From CALJIC01 sp039805565 (lineage in GTDB: Bacteria; Chloroflexota; Chloroflexia; Chloroflexales; Roseiflexaceae): DNA of 58,068 nt. The first letter of the stretch is position 1. The number at the start of each line of letters is the position of its first letter. The position numbers were made by a program, and so were the translations under genes. The DNA is taken from contig JBDLTZ010000073.1 in the NCBI GenBank assembly GCA_039805565.1, positions 1-58,068 on the forward strand, read 5' to 3'. The notes under the pieces are model-generated. The model was given only the letters and a program-made list of their open reading frames with translations, was not told the DNA's origin and did not search any database. Below, piece after piece: positions 49,438 through 57,432 of the stretch.

Positions 49438-51699
49438 TCAGCGTTCAGCGCTCACCCGCGCCCAGTCCACCAGCACGCCCAGCACCCGCCCGTCCGGCGC
49501 GGCGAAGGTGGCGCTGCGGACCTCGATCTCCAGCCCACCTGAGGCTGGCGCCGCGACCGGCAGGCGATAGGCGCGCCACGAGTGCTCCAGCGGGAGCGTG
49601 TGACACGTTCCCGCAGCGCAGACCTCGGCCGTCACGGTGCTTCCGTCCAGGCGCGGTGCCGCGAGGCGCAGCTCGAGCACGGCCGGGCCAGGGGAAGCGG
49701 CCAGCCTGATCCGCGCGCGCCCGTCGGTCCAGCGGGCGCTCGCCCCGTCGATCTCCTCGGCCGGGTAGACCCCGTCGACGTAGCCGAAGTCCAGCCCGCC
49801 GCCCACGTCTACCCGCCGCACCGGCACCGGGCTGAGCTCGCGCCAGGCGTAGCCCAGGACGCGTCCCTCGTCGGCGAACGATCCCCCGAAGGCTCGCCGC
49901 GCCCGCTCCTCGTCGCCAAGCTCGCGCAGAGCATCGCCGTACCACGTGCTCGCCGGGTAGTAGAGCGGCTCGCGGCGCCAGGCCCGGCGGTAGGCCTCGG
50001 CCGCGCCCGCCAGGTCCCCGGCCGCCCGACGCGCGTGCCCGAGCCGCAGCCAGGCGTCGGGGACGTCGTGCTCCTGGATCGCCTGGCCGTAGGAGGCCAG
50101 TGCGCCCTCCCTGTCCCCGACGGCCCAGCGCGCGTCGCCCGCCAGCGTGTGCCAGCCGCGGGCGGTGTTCCACCCCGCCCAGTCCCACGGATACGCGGTG
50201 AGCACCGTCCAGAGGAAGACAGCCCACAGCGCCAGGACCACGGCCGACTTGCGAAGGCCTCGCGGGGTATCAGCCGACGAGTTTCTCGACCGCCAGCGGA
50301 CGAGCTGCCAGGCGGCGAACGGGATGAGCACCGGGAAGAGGAAGTGGCGGTAGCGCGCCTCGCCGTGCGTCAGCAGCATCGTGAAGACGGCATAGCCCAC
50401 CCACGCCAGCACAAGCCAAACCGGTGAGCCCGGCCCTGCCCGCGACGTCGCGCGCACCAGCCCCGCGATCGCCGCCAGCGCGATCACGACGTACAGCAAG
50501 TCGTCCAGCACCAGCGCGGCCACGAACAGTGGCAGCTCGACGACGGCGTAGTAGCTCTCGAGAAGAAAGCGGTCCTGGATCGGCTTGACCCGCGTCAGGA
50601 AGACCCAGTTCGGCCACAGCTTCCGCAGCAGGATAGCGGGGTCCTCGCGCAGCCGCTCCACCCCGCGGGCGGTGGCGTAGTCGGCGCGCTCGGCCGGGTT
50701 CTCGATCCGCTCCAGCGCGCGGTGGATCTCGTCCTTGCTCTCGCGCGGCTCGTTGAAGAGCCACATGTTGTACGAGAGGCCGGTCTCCACGGCGATCGGC
50801 TCGCCGTAGGCCAGCCAGTTGCGCGCGGTCCAGGGGGCCACCGTGAGCGCGGCGGCGGCAAGGAAGAGCGCCGGGAGGAGCCAGCGGCGCCGCACGACGG
50901 GCCAGAGGTCAGAGACCAGGGACCGAAGGCGGAAAACAGCGAGGGGCGTCGGATAGGCGTGAGCGAGCAGCAGCCACAGCCCTATCACCGGCAAGAAGAA
51001 CAGGGTGATCGAGCGGGTGAGCGTAGCCAGGCCGAACAGCACGCCGGCGAGGAGCACGAGCGGCCAGCGCCCCTTCGGTTCGCGCGCCCAGCCGGCCTGG
51101 TCAACCGTCCTTCGTCCTTCGCCCGCCGCATACAGCGCCGCCAGCAGCCCTGCCTTGAACAGAAACGCGAACAACGTCTCGGCCATGTACAGGCTCGCGA
51201 AGGTGACATTTGTCCAGAGCACCGCCGTCAGCAGAGCCGCCAGGAGGGGCATCCCTGTGTGGGTGTCCGTCCTCCGGAGCAGCGCCGCGGCTAAGCGGTA
51301 GGACAGGTAGACGTTCGCAACGCTCAGGGCCAGGTTCGGCAGCGCAGCCAGGTGGAGGTCGCCGCCCGCCAGCCAGAGCGAGCCGGCCAGGAACAGCGGG
51401 TAGAGCGGCGCGCGCAGCCAGTGGTAGGTGTCGTAGAAGGACCAGCCACGCCCGGCGAGCAGGTCGCGCGCTACGGTGATGTACTCGACCTCGTCGTTAG
51501 CCGGCTCGTGCAGCGGCTGAGACCAGAGCAGCAGGCGCAGACCGAGCGCGAGCAGCAGGATGATAGTCAATGACCAGGGGCCAAAGACGAAAGACCAAAG
51601 GTGCAAACGCGCAGCCTCCGGCGCGCCCTCCGGTCCTCGGTCCTCGGTCCTCAGCCCTCGGTCCGTCGTCTTTCGTCTTTGGTCAGCCCCGGCTGTCAC
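49438..51699 (-). CDS. GT-C type membrane glycosyltransferase with TPR-like and C-terminal beta domain, paralogue 1
   Basis: 753 aa from GTG 51699, which overlaps the upstream stop (GTGA). The first about 35 residues (RRKTTDRGLRTEDRGPEG) are translated heptamer repeat, so a start further in is possible. About eleven helices follow. The first outside loop NDEVEYITVARDLLAGRG carries the acidic pair of ArnT/GT39-like enzymes, followed by YHWLRAPLYPLFLAG. After the membrane part lies a helical-repeat stretch (about residues 510-620: WAVGDREGALASYGQAI; AAGDLAGAAEAYRRAW), then a beta domain beginning RVDVGGGLDFGYVDGVYPAEE and RWTDGRARIRL. It probably moves a sugar from a polyprenyl-phosphate donor at the outer face. 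Acceptor unknown. Confidence 0.82.
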   Translation of the reverse strand: MTAGADQRRKTTDRGLRTEDRGPEGAPEAARLHLWSFVFGPWSLTIILLLALGLRLLLWSQPLHEPANDEVEYITVARDLLAGRGWSFYDTYHWLRAPLYPLFLAGSLWLAGGDLHLAALPNLALSVANVYLSYRLAAALLRRTDTHTGMPLLAALLTAVLWTNVTFASLYMAETLFAFLFKAGLLAALYAAGEGRRTVDQAGWAREPKGRWPLVLLAGVLFGLATLTRSITLFFLPVIGLWLLLAHAYPTPLAVFRLRSLVSDLWPVVRRRWLLPALFLAAAALTVAPWTARNWLAYGEPIAVETGLSYNMWLFNEPRESKDEIHRALERIENPAERADYATARGVERLREDPAILLRKLWPNWVFLTRVKPIQDRFLLESYYAVVELPLFVAALVLDDLLYVVIALAAIAGLVRATSRAGPGSPVWLVLAWVGYAVFTMLLTHGEARYRHFLFPVLIPFAAWQLVRWRSRNSSADTPRGLRKSAVVLALWAVFLWTVLTAYPWDWAGWNTARGWHTLAGDARWAVGDREGALASYGQAIQEHDVPDAWLRLGHARRAAGDLAGAAEAYRRAWRREPLYYPASTWYGDALRELGDEERARRAFGGSFADEGRVLGYAWRELSPVPVRRVDVGGGLDFGYVDGVYPAEEIDGASARWTDGRARIRLAASPGPAVLELRLAAPRLDGSTVTAEVCAAGTCHTLPLEHSWRAYRLPVAAPASGGLEIEVRSATFAAPDGRVLGVLVDWARVSAER
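51560..51690. repeat. heptamer hairpin at the start of GT-C paralogue 1
   Basis: GGCCAAAGACGAAAGACC (51580-51597) pairs with GTCGTCTTTCGTCTTTGGTC (51665-51684) apart from one heptamer register shift. Between them are GGTCCTC repeats (51632-51661). The DNA encodes the N-terminus of the protein, in frame. Confidence 0.78.
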
Positions 51700-53927
51700 C
51701 GCGCCACCAGCCCGATCTCGTCCACCATCACCCCTAGCGACCGGCCGTCGGGACTCGTGCGGTCCAGGTCGCGCGGGCGGAACGTGTTGCTGCGAAGGGT
51801 CACCACCAGATCGCCACCCCGGTCAGCGCCGTCAGGCAGCGCCAGGTCGAAGGTCTGCCACGCGGCACTCGGCCGCACCACCCCCACCGAAACGCCGTTC
51901 ACCAGCACCGTCACCTGGGCGGCCGGAGCACCCGCGGGACGTCCGCTCGCCAGCCGCAGTACCAGATGCGTCGCCGGCTCGGCGGGCAGCCGGAGTCGTA
52001 CCTCGGCCACGTCGCGCGTCCAGCGGAAGCCCCCTTCCTCGGCAGCGTGGAAGCCCCGCACATACCCCAGGTCCAGCCCGCCGCCCAGGTCGAGCGCCCG
52101 GCGCGGCGTTGCCCACGACGCCGACACGTCCCACAGCCAGCGCTGCATATCCTCCAGCGTCGCCGTCTCATAGGTCAGGTCGCGGCGCGCGGCGTCCATC
52201 TCGCCCAGCTCACGCAGCACCGCACCGCGCAGCGCGTGGGCGCGGGGGTGATCCGGCACGCGCTCCAGGGCCTCGCCGAGCCACCGCCGCGCCGTGGGGA
52301 AATCATCGCCCGAGTCGCGCGCTAGCAGCACCAGCGCCTCAGCCGAGGTCGGGTCGATGTCGGCCGCCGCCTGCGCGTGCGTGGCCGCGCCGAAGCCCCC
52401 AGTTACAAGGGCGCGCTCCGCCAGCCACAGCCGGGCGTGCTTCTGCGCCAGCATCCAGCTCTCGGCGAGGTACGGCCGGTGTAGAAGCATCAGCGCCACG
52501 CAGGCCAGGGACGTCGCCGCAGCGCAGGAAACAAGCCACTGACGTCGCCGAGCGGGGAGCTGTAGTGTACGCCGAGCCACTATCCACGTGGCCGCCCACG
52601 CGGCGTACGGCAGCAGCACCGGGTAGAGCGGCAGCCGGTAGCGCAGCTCGACGTGGAACAGCAGGCCGGTGAGCAAGACGTACAGCGCCCACGGCACCAG
52701 TACCCAGCGCGGGTCGGGCCTGCGCATCGCGGGCGCGAGCCAGAGCCCCGCCACGCCTCCCAGGAGCAGCAGCAGCCACAGCCCATCGCCGAGCACCAGG
52801 CGCAGCCAGACCTCGGCGGGCGGGACCCAGATCGCGCGCCGCTCGCGCATGTCGTCGAAGAACTGGAGCGCGAAGAACTTCTGCGACTCACCCCACGCCT
52901 TCCCGAGGAAGTGGCCGGGGTCGGACACGATCGCTGCCACGCCGCGCTCCGAGGCAAGTCGCTGGCGCGCGGCCATGTCGTCACCCAGGGCGTAGAGCTG
53001 CGCCTTGACCGCCTCGCGCCCGGCGGGGTCGTTGTCCAGCCACAGGTTCTCCGCGCCAGTCGTGTCCACCAGGATCAGCGCGCCGTAGGTCGCGTAGTTG
53101 CGCGCGGTCCACGGGGCAACCACAAGGAAGAACGTCAGGGGAAAGAGGCAGAGCGCCAGGGCGGCCTGACGCAGGCCCTGCCGCTCACGCAGCGCGCTCC
53201 CGGCGATCCAGAGCACGCCCAGGGGCAGCAGCGGCAGGGCCACCGAGCGCAGCAGCGTCAGGCAGCCGAGCGTCAGGCCGGCGACCACCGCCCACAGCCA
53301 CGCCCGGCTACCGGCCGGTCGCCGATCGTCCGTCGCTCCTGGTCCTTCGTCGTCCGTCGTCCTTGGTCCGTCGTCCGTGGTCCGTCGTCCGTCATCGCGC
53401 CCCGCCCGCAGCAGCAGCCAGAGGAAGGACGCCAGCCCGAAGAGGAAGAGGGTCTCGGTGAGCAGCTCGGTCGCGGTCGCGGCCAGTGTGTAGCTCAGCG
53501 CCGTCACCAAGGCTGCGACCAGAGATACGCGGCCGCGGTCGCGCCCGGGCAGGCCGCGGAAGATCTCGAGCGTCAGCGCGTACACCGGGATCACTGTGAG
53601 CGCGCTGACCACCGCCTGCACCAGCCGGATGCGCTGCACCAGCGAGTCCAGCAGGTAGATGCAGGTCGCCAGGAAGCCGGTGTACAGCGGCGGGCGCATC
53701 AGGCGCAGCTCAACGTAGCGCCGCTCGCGCAGCAGAGTCAGGGCTTGCTCGAAGTACTCGCGCTCGTCGCCGCCCAGCGGGTAGAGCTCGTGCCAGCGCC
53801 ACACGAGCACGCGGAGAGCCAGGGCGAGCATCACCAGGGCAATGGGCAAAAGGAAAAGGGGAAAAGGTGGGAGCTGGCTATCTCCCCCTGTCCCTTGCGC
53901 CTCTCGCGTGGCACCGTTCGCCCTCAC
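51696..53927 (-). CDS. GT-C type membrane glycosyltransferase, paralogue 2
   Basis: 743 aa from GTG 53927, overlapping the upstream stop (GTGA); the open frame beyond is antisense noise. Same plan as its neighbours: about eleven helices, outside acidic motif GDEREYFEQALTLLRERR followed by MRPPLYTGFLA, the PWTARNYATYG motif, short helical repeats after the membrane part, then a beta domain beginning ALDLGGGLDLGYVRGFHAAEE and RWTRDVAEVRLRLP. One cytoplasmic-side loop reads DDGRRTTDDGPRTTDDEGPG, a seven-residue repeat translated from heptamer DNA (53320-53396). Lipid-linked sugar transfer outside the membrane is the likely role. Confidence 0.82.
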   Translation of the reverse strand: MRANGATREAQGTGGDSQLPPFPLFLLPIALVMLALALRVLVWRWHELYPLGGDEREYFEQALTLLRERRYVELRLMRPPLYTGFLATCIYLLDSLVQRIRLVQAVVSALTVIPVYALTLEIFRGLPGRDRGRVSLVAALVTALSYTLAATATELLTETLFLFGLASFLWLLLRAGRDDGRRTTDDGPRTTDDEGPGATDDRRPAGSRAWLWAVVAGLTLGCLTLLRSVALPLLPLGVLWIAGSALRERQGLRQAALALCLFPLTFFLVVAPWTARNYATYGALILVDTTGAENLWLDNDPAGREAVKAQLYALGDDMAARQRLASERGVAAIVSDPGHFLGKAWGESQKFFALQFFDDMRERRAIWVPPAEVWLRLVLGDGLWLLLLLGGVAGLWLAPAMRRPDPRWVLVPWALYVLLTGLLFHVELRYRLPLYPVLLPYAAWAATWIVARRTLQLPARRRQWLVSCAAATSLACVALMLLHRPYLAESWMLAQKHARLWLAERALVTGGFGAATHAQAAADIDPTSAEALVLLARDSGDDFPTARRWLGEALERVPDHPRAHALRGAVLRELGEMDAARRDLTYETATLEDMQRWLWDVSASWATPRRALDLGGGLDLGYVRGFHAAEEGGFRWTRDVAEVRLRLPAEPATHLVLRLASGRPAGAPAAQVTVLVNGVSVGVVRPSAAWQTFDLALPDGADRGGDLVVTLRSNTFRPRDLDRTSPDGRSLGVMVDEIGLVAR
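53320..53396. repeat. in-frame heptamer array, GT-C paralogue 2
   Basis: Tandem GTCCGTC, GTCCTTG and GTCCGTG units (plus strand) encode a repeating RTTDDGP-type peptide on the minus strand. Three 7-mers equal seven codons, so the array keeps the frame and repeats every seven residues. Confidence 0.8.
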
Positions 53928-56566
53928 CGCAGCTCCGCTCTGTCCAGCCGCACGGCCAGACGCTGCACCTGCCCCACCGACTGCTCGCTCTGCTGACGCA
54001 GGTAGCGCTCGGGGCCGGGGATGAACGTCGCGCCGCGAAGCGTCACCACCACGTCGGAGCCGCCCGGCGATGCCGGCAGAGGCACCTCGAATGAGCGCGG
54101 CCCCGCGGCGCCGGGCGTGAAGGAGCCGACCTCGTACCCATCCAGCAGCACCCGCACCGGAGGCACCGGCAGCATGTCGCTCGGCCAGCCGCGCCCGTCG
54201 GCCAGCAGCACCAGCCGCTGCGGCGAGCCCGTCCCCGCGCCGGGGAAGCGCAGCTGAGCCCCATCGGTGCACCAGCGCGAGGTCGTCCGTTCGGCGCGAT
54301 CCCCCTCGCCGAGGTAGCACCCCTCGATATAGCCCAGGTCCAGGTTGCCCCCCAGGTCGATCACCACGGCCGGTCGAGGCCTCAGCCACTCCCAGGCCCA
54401 GCCCACCGGGTTCGCCTCGTCCACGTAGCGCTGCGTGAACACCGCCCGCGCCCCGTCCTCGTCACCCAGGCTCCGCAGCGCGTCGCCCCGCAGCACCGCC
54501 GCGCGGGCGTCCTTCGTCGCGTCGACCTCGGCGGGCGGTGGCAGCGCGGCGAGCACGTCGGCAGGGCGACCCTCGTGCGCCGCCACAAGCGCTGGGCCGA
54601 GCCGCGCCGTCTCGAGGCTTACGGGGGCGCCGCGCAGGCTCTCCGCTGCCGCCGCCGTATCCCCGGCGCGCAGCCTGGCCGCAAAGCGCGCGTCGCCCTC
54701 GCCGCGCAGCCGGGCGTCCAGCGCGATCCCGGTGATCGCCAGGCTCGAGGGATACGGCCCGAGGTACGAGGCCCAGCGCGAGTCAGTCCCGGGCGCGCGC
54801 GGCTCGAGGTAGGCGTGGGGCGTCGCTGCCACCAGCCATAGCAGCGCAGCGAGCGTGCCGGCCAGCCCGTACCAGGCGCGGGTCGCACGTGACCAAGGCC
54901 TCCCCGCGGGGGAGTCTATGGGCGGGCCGAAGCTTGACGCTTCCCCCCCTCTCCCTACCACGGGAGAGAGGTCCGGGGGGTGAGGGCAAGCCCCACGCGC
55001 CCTTCGGCGCCGCAGCGCGCGCACGCCCTCCACCAGCGCGTACGCCGCGAAGATGAACACGAATGGCATCAGCGGCAGCCGGAAGCGGTTGATCGCAAAC
55101 AGCAGCGGCGCGGCGCCCAGGTTGTAGAGCCACCACAGGCCCACGAGGACGACCAACGACGAATGGCCAAGAACCAATGACAGCCGGGCGCCTCCGGCCG
55201 CCCGGTTCGCACCTCGGCCGTCGCTCGTCACTCGTAGCTCGTCGCTCGTCATCCGTCGTCCGTCGTCCGTCGCCCTCGCGAGCGCCCACCCAAGCACCGC
55301 CAGCGGCAGCGCCAGCACGTACAGCGTGTCATCCAGCAGGAACAGCCCGAGCACATACCAGCGTGGCAGGCGCCCGGTCGTGAAGCCCCCGGCGAAGCGC
55401 TCGGCCCCGGTGTAGTTGATCTGAAACAGGTCCACCAGCTCGGCCAGCGACTTCTGGGCGAAGGCCAGCGGCCGCTCCCCAATCAGGCACAGCGCCTCGC
55501 GTGTCATCGCCGTCTGGCGCGCAGCCTGCGTCGGGAGCGTCCCAGGGAATGGCACGCAGCTCGACGCGGCCGGGTCGCTCACAGGGGACTGGCCGAGCAC
55601 GCCCAGCACGAAGTCGCGCACCTGGGCATCCTCGCGGCGGCCGTCGTAGGCCGTGCGAGCGCCGAGCAGCAGATTGAACGCCCCACTGGTGTCCACCAGC
55701 ACCGGGCCGCCGTACAGGCGGCTGTTGTAGGCCGTCCAGGGGAGCAGGGTCGCGCCGAACACCGCTGCGAAGCAGAGCGACGGAAGAAGCCCGCCCGCGA
55801 CTCGCCGACGCAGATCTGCCCTCCAGCCACGTCTCTCGCCGCGCGCCGGGCTCCCGAGAAGCAGCCACAGCACCACCAGCGGCGCGAACCCGAGCGCCAG
55901 ACTGCGTGTCAGAGTCGCCAGGCCCAGCAGCACGCCCGCCAGCGCCACCGGCCACAGCGACACGACGACGCGCCATCGCCGAGGCCCTGCGTTCTGCTCT
56001 GTCGTCTGTCGCGGAGCTGTCCCCGGTCCTTGGTCCTCAGTCCTTGGACCGTGGTCACCTCTCGCCAGCGCCACAAACGTGCCGAGCAGCAGCGCGATGA
56101 ACAGCGTCTCGGAGAGCAGCACCTGCGTGTAGACCGCGAAAGGGAAGTAGACCGCCGTGAGCAGGGCGGCCAGACCAGGGGCGGCGGAGCGCGGGCCGAG
56201 CATGCGGCGGGCCAGCGCGTAGACCATCACGACGTTCAGCAGGCTCAGCAGCGTCTGCGTGACGTAGATCGGCTCAAGCGACTCGCCGAAGGTGCGCATG
56301 TGCGCCGCCACCAGCAGCGGGTAGACCGGCGCACGGGTCCAGAGGTAGCCCAGGTACCAGGCGAAGCCACGCCCATGTACCAGCCAGCTCGCCGCCGAGA
56401 GATACTCACCTTCGTCAGAGATCAGGCCGACGCGCGGCAGGTTACCCCACAGCAGCACGCGCAGCACCACCCCGGCGAGCAGCGCGAGAGCCAGAGGATG
56501 CAGCAGCGTGGCCGTTAGCGGTCGCGCACCCCTGGCGCGCCGCGGCTGGTTGTCGAAGAGTCCCAA
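53924..56566 (-). CDS. GT-C type membrane glycosyltransferase, paralogue 3
   Basis: 880 aa from TTG 56566, which has GGGAGAG nine bases upstream. First gene of the three-gene transcript. The helices and motifs match its neighbours: SDEGEYLSAASWLVHGRG, then LWTRAPVYPLLVA, LPWTAYNSRLYG, and the C-terminal beta domain with VIDLGGNLDLGYIEGCYLGE and RWCTDGAQLRF. It is longer because of three insertions in loops between helices: GDHGPRTEDQGPGTAP (heptamer DNA, about 55989-56058), TDDGRRMTSDELRVTSDG (heptamer DNA, about 55146-55272) and HPPDLSPVVGRGGE (REP-like element, 54943-54990). None breaks the frame. The substrate is unknown; three paralogues may build successive linkages. Confidence 0.82.
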   Translation of the reverse strand: MGLFDNQPRRARGARPLTATLLHPLALALLAGVVLRVLLWGNLPRVGLISDEGEYLSAASWLVHGRGFAWYLGYLWTRAPVYPLLVAAHMRTFGESLEPIYVTQTLLSLLNVVMVYALARRMLGPRSAAPGLAALLTAVYFPFAVYTQVLLSETLFIALLLGTFVALARGDHGPRTEDQGPGTAPRQTTEQNAGPRRWRVVVSLWPVALAGVLLGLATLTRSLALGFAPLVVLWLLLGSPARGERRGWRADLRRRVAGGLLPSLCFAAVFGATLLPWTAYNSRLYGGPVLVDTSGAFNLLLGARTAYDGRREDAQVRDFVLGVLGQSPVSDPAASSCVPFPGTLPTQAARQTAMTREALCLIGERPLAFAQKSLAELVDLFQINYTGAERFAGGFTTGRLPRWYVLGLFLLDDTLYVLALPLAVLGWALARATDDGRRMTSDELRVTSDGRGANRAAGGARLSLVLGHSSLVVLVGLWWLYNLGAAPLLFAINRFRLPLMPFVFIFAAYALVEGVRALRRRRARGACPHPPDLSPVVGRGGEASSFGPPIDSPAGRPWSRATRAWYGLAGTLAALLWLVAATPHAYLEPRAPGTDSRWASYLGPYPSSLAITGIALDARLRGEGDARFAARLRAGDTAAAAESLRGAPVSLETARLGPALVAAHEGRPADVLAALPPPAEVDATKDARAAVLRGDALRSLGDEDGARAVFTQRYVDEANPVGWAWEWLRPRPAVVIDLGGNLDLGYIEGCYLGEGDRAERTTSRWCTDGAQLRFPGAGTGSPQRLVLLADGRGWPSDMLPVPPVRVLLDGYEVGSFTPGAAGPRSFEVPLPASPGGSDVVVTLRGATFIPGPERYLRQQSEQSVGQVQRLAVRLDRAELR
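54943..54990. repeat. REP-like palindrome inside a coding region
   Basis: CCTCTCCC (54948-54955) and GGGAGAG (54962-54968) form the stem, followed by GTCCGGGGGGTGAGGGC. It is the same layout as the intergenic copy at 27350-27394. Here it is translated in frame on the minus strand (HPPDLSPVVGRGG) in a loop of GT-C paralogue 3. Confidence 0.75.
55146..55272. repeat. in-frame heptamer array, GT-C paralogue 3, site 1
   Basis: Left units GACCAAC, GACGAAT, GGCCAAG, AACCAATGAC (55150-55182) and right units GTCGCTC, GTCACTC, GTAGCTC, GTCGCTC, GTCATCC, GTCGTCC, GTCGTCC (from 55219). Arms are complementary in register. Translated on the minus strand. Confidence 0.75.
55989..56058. repeat. in-frame heptamer array, GT-C paralogue 3, site 2
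   Basis: Units GTTCTGC, GTCGTCT, GGTCCTT, GGTCCTC, AGTCCTT and GGACC run from 55989 to 56058, translated on the minus strand as GPRTEDQGPGT and neighbouring residues. Confidence 0.7.
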
Positions 56567-56620
56567 GGGTGAAGCGCTCTCCCGAACAGCGATGGCAGAG
56601 ACATACGCCGCGAGATTATA

Positions 56621-57016
<396 letters not shown>

Positions 57017-57022
<6 letters not shown>

Positions 57023-57045
57023 TTCTTTGAAAGCTGTGGTATAGT
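57017..57045 (+). promoter_or_regulatory. promoter of the tRNA genes
   Basis: TTGCAT (57017-57022), 17 bases, TATAGT (57040-57045). Predicted start near 57052, about 12 bases before mature tRNA-Arg. It probably also transcribes tRNA-Ser. Confidence 0.65.
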
Positions 57046-57063
57046 ACTCACGTTGTCGAGAAC

Positions 57064-57140
57064 GACTCTGTAGCTCAGTGGATTAGAGCGCTTCCCTGCG
57101 GAGGAAGAGGTCGGGCGTTCGAGTCGCCCCAGAGTCGCCA
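57064..57140 (+). tRNA. tRNA-Arg with anticodon GCG
   Basis: 77 bases including an encoded CCA. Acceptor stem GACTCTG/CAGAGTC, D-arm GCTC...GAGC, anticodon arm CTTCC-CTGCGGA-GGAAG with anticodon GCG at positions 34-36, T-arm GGGCG-TTCGAGT-CGCCC. All stems are perfect. GCG reads the CGC codon (and CGU) directly. Most bacteria instead encode ACG here and deaminate it to ICG with TadA, so the first anticodon base is unusual. Confidence 0.93.
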
Positions 57141-57147
57141 CACGAAG

Positions 57148-57184
57148 AAGGGCGGTCACGCCAACGAGGGCGGGCCGCCTTTCT
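57148..57184 (+). terminator. weak terminator between the two tRNA genes
   Basis: AAGGGCGG (57148-57155) pairs with CCGCCTTT (57075+100, i.e. 57175-57182; one G-U pair), followed by CTG. The T-tract is short, so read-through to tRNA-Ser is likely. Confidence 0.4.
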
Positions 57185-57200
57185 GATGAAAACTGAATAC

Positions 57201-57290
57201 GGGGAGGTGACAGAGTGGTTGAACGTGCTCGTCTCGAAAACGAGTTGGGCCTGAAAACCCACGTGGGTTCGAATCCCACCCTCCCCGCCA
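57201..57290 (+). tRNA. tRNA-Ser with anticodon CGA
   Basis: 90 bases with an encoded CCA. Acceptor GGGGAGG/CCTCCCC, anticodon arm CTCGT-CTCGAAA-ACGAG with anticodon CGA (reads UCG), a long variable arm typical of serine tRNAs, and T-arm GTGGG-TTCGAAT-CCCAC. 60 bases after tRNA-Arg on the same strand. Confidence 0.95.
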
Positions 57291-57391
57291 GTTATGCCTG
57301 ATGTTAAAGCAGGGCAGAGATTGAACCAGCTCTCACGTTTGCCAGATATGTGACGAGACTCAGGCTTTCATCGTAGTAAAAAGCAAACCTT

Positions 57392-57417
57392 GACGCCGGC
57401 CCCGCCGGCGTCTTTTT
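57392..57417 (+). terminator. rho-independent terminator after the tRNAs
   Basis: GACGCCGGC, loop CCC, GCCGGCGTC, then TTTTT (57413-57417). A perfect 9-bp GC stem with a T-run, the clearest intrinsic terminator in the window. Confidence 0.93.
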
Positions 57418-57432
57418 GTATCCCCGCGCGCA

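Noticed and set aside
57064..57432. Considered as a tRNA-associated integration site (att)
   Set aside because: No repeat of a tRNA 3' end and no integrase are visible in the window.
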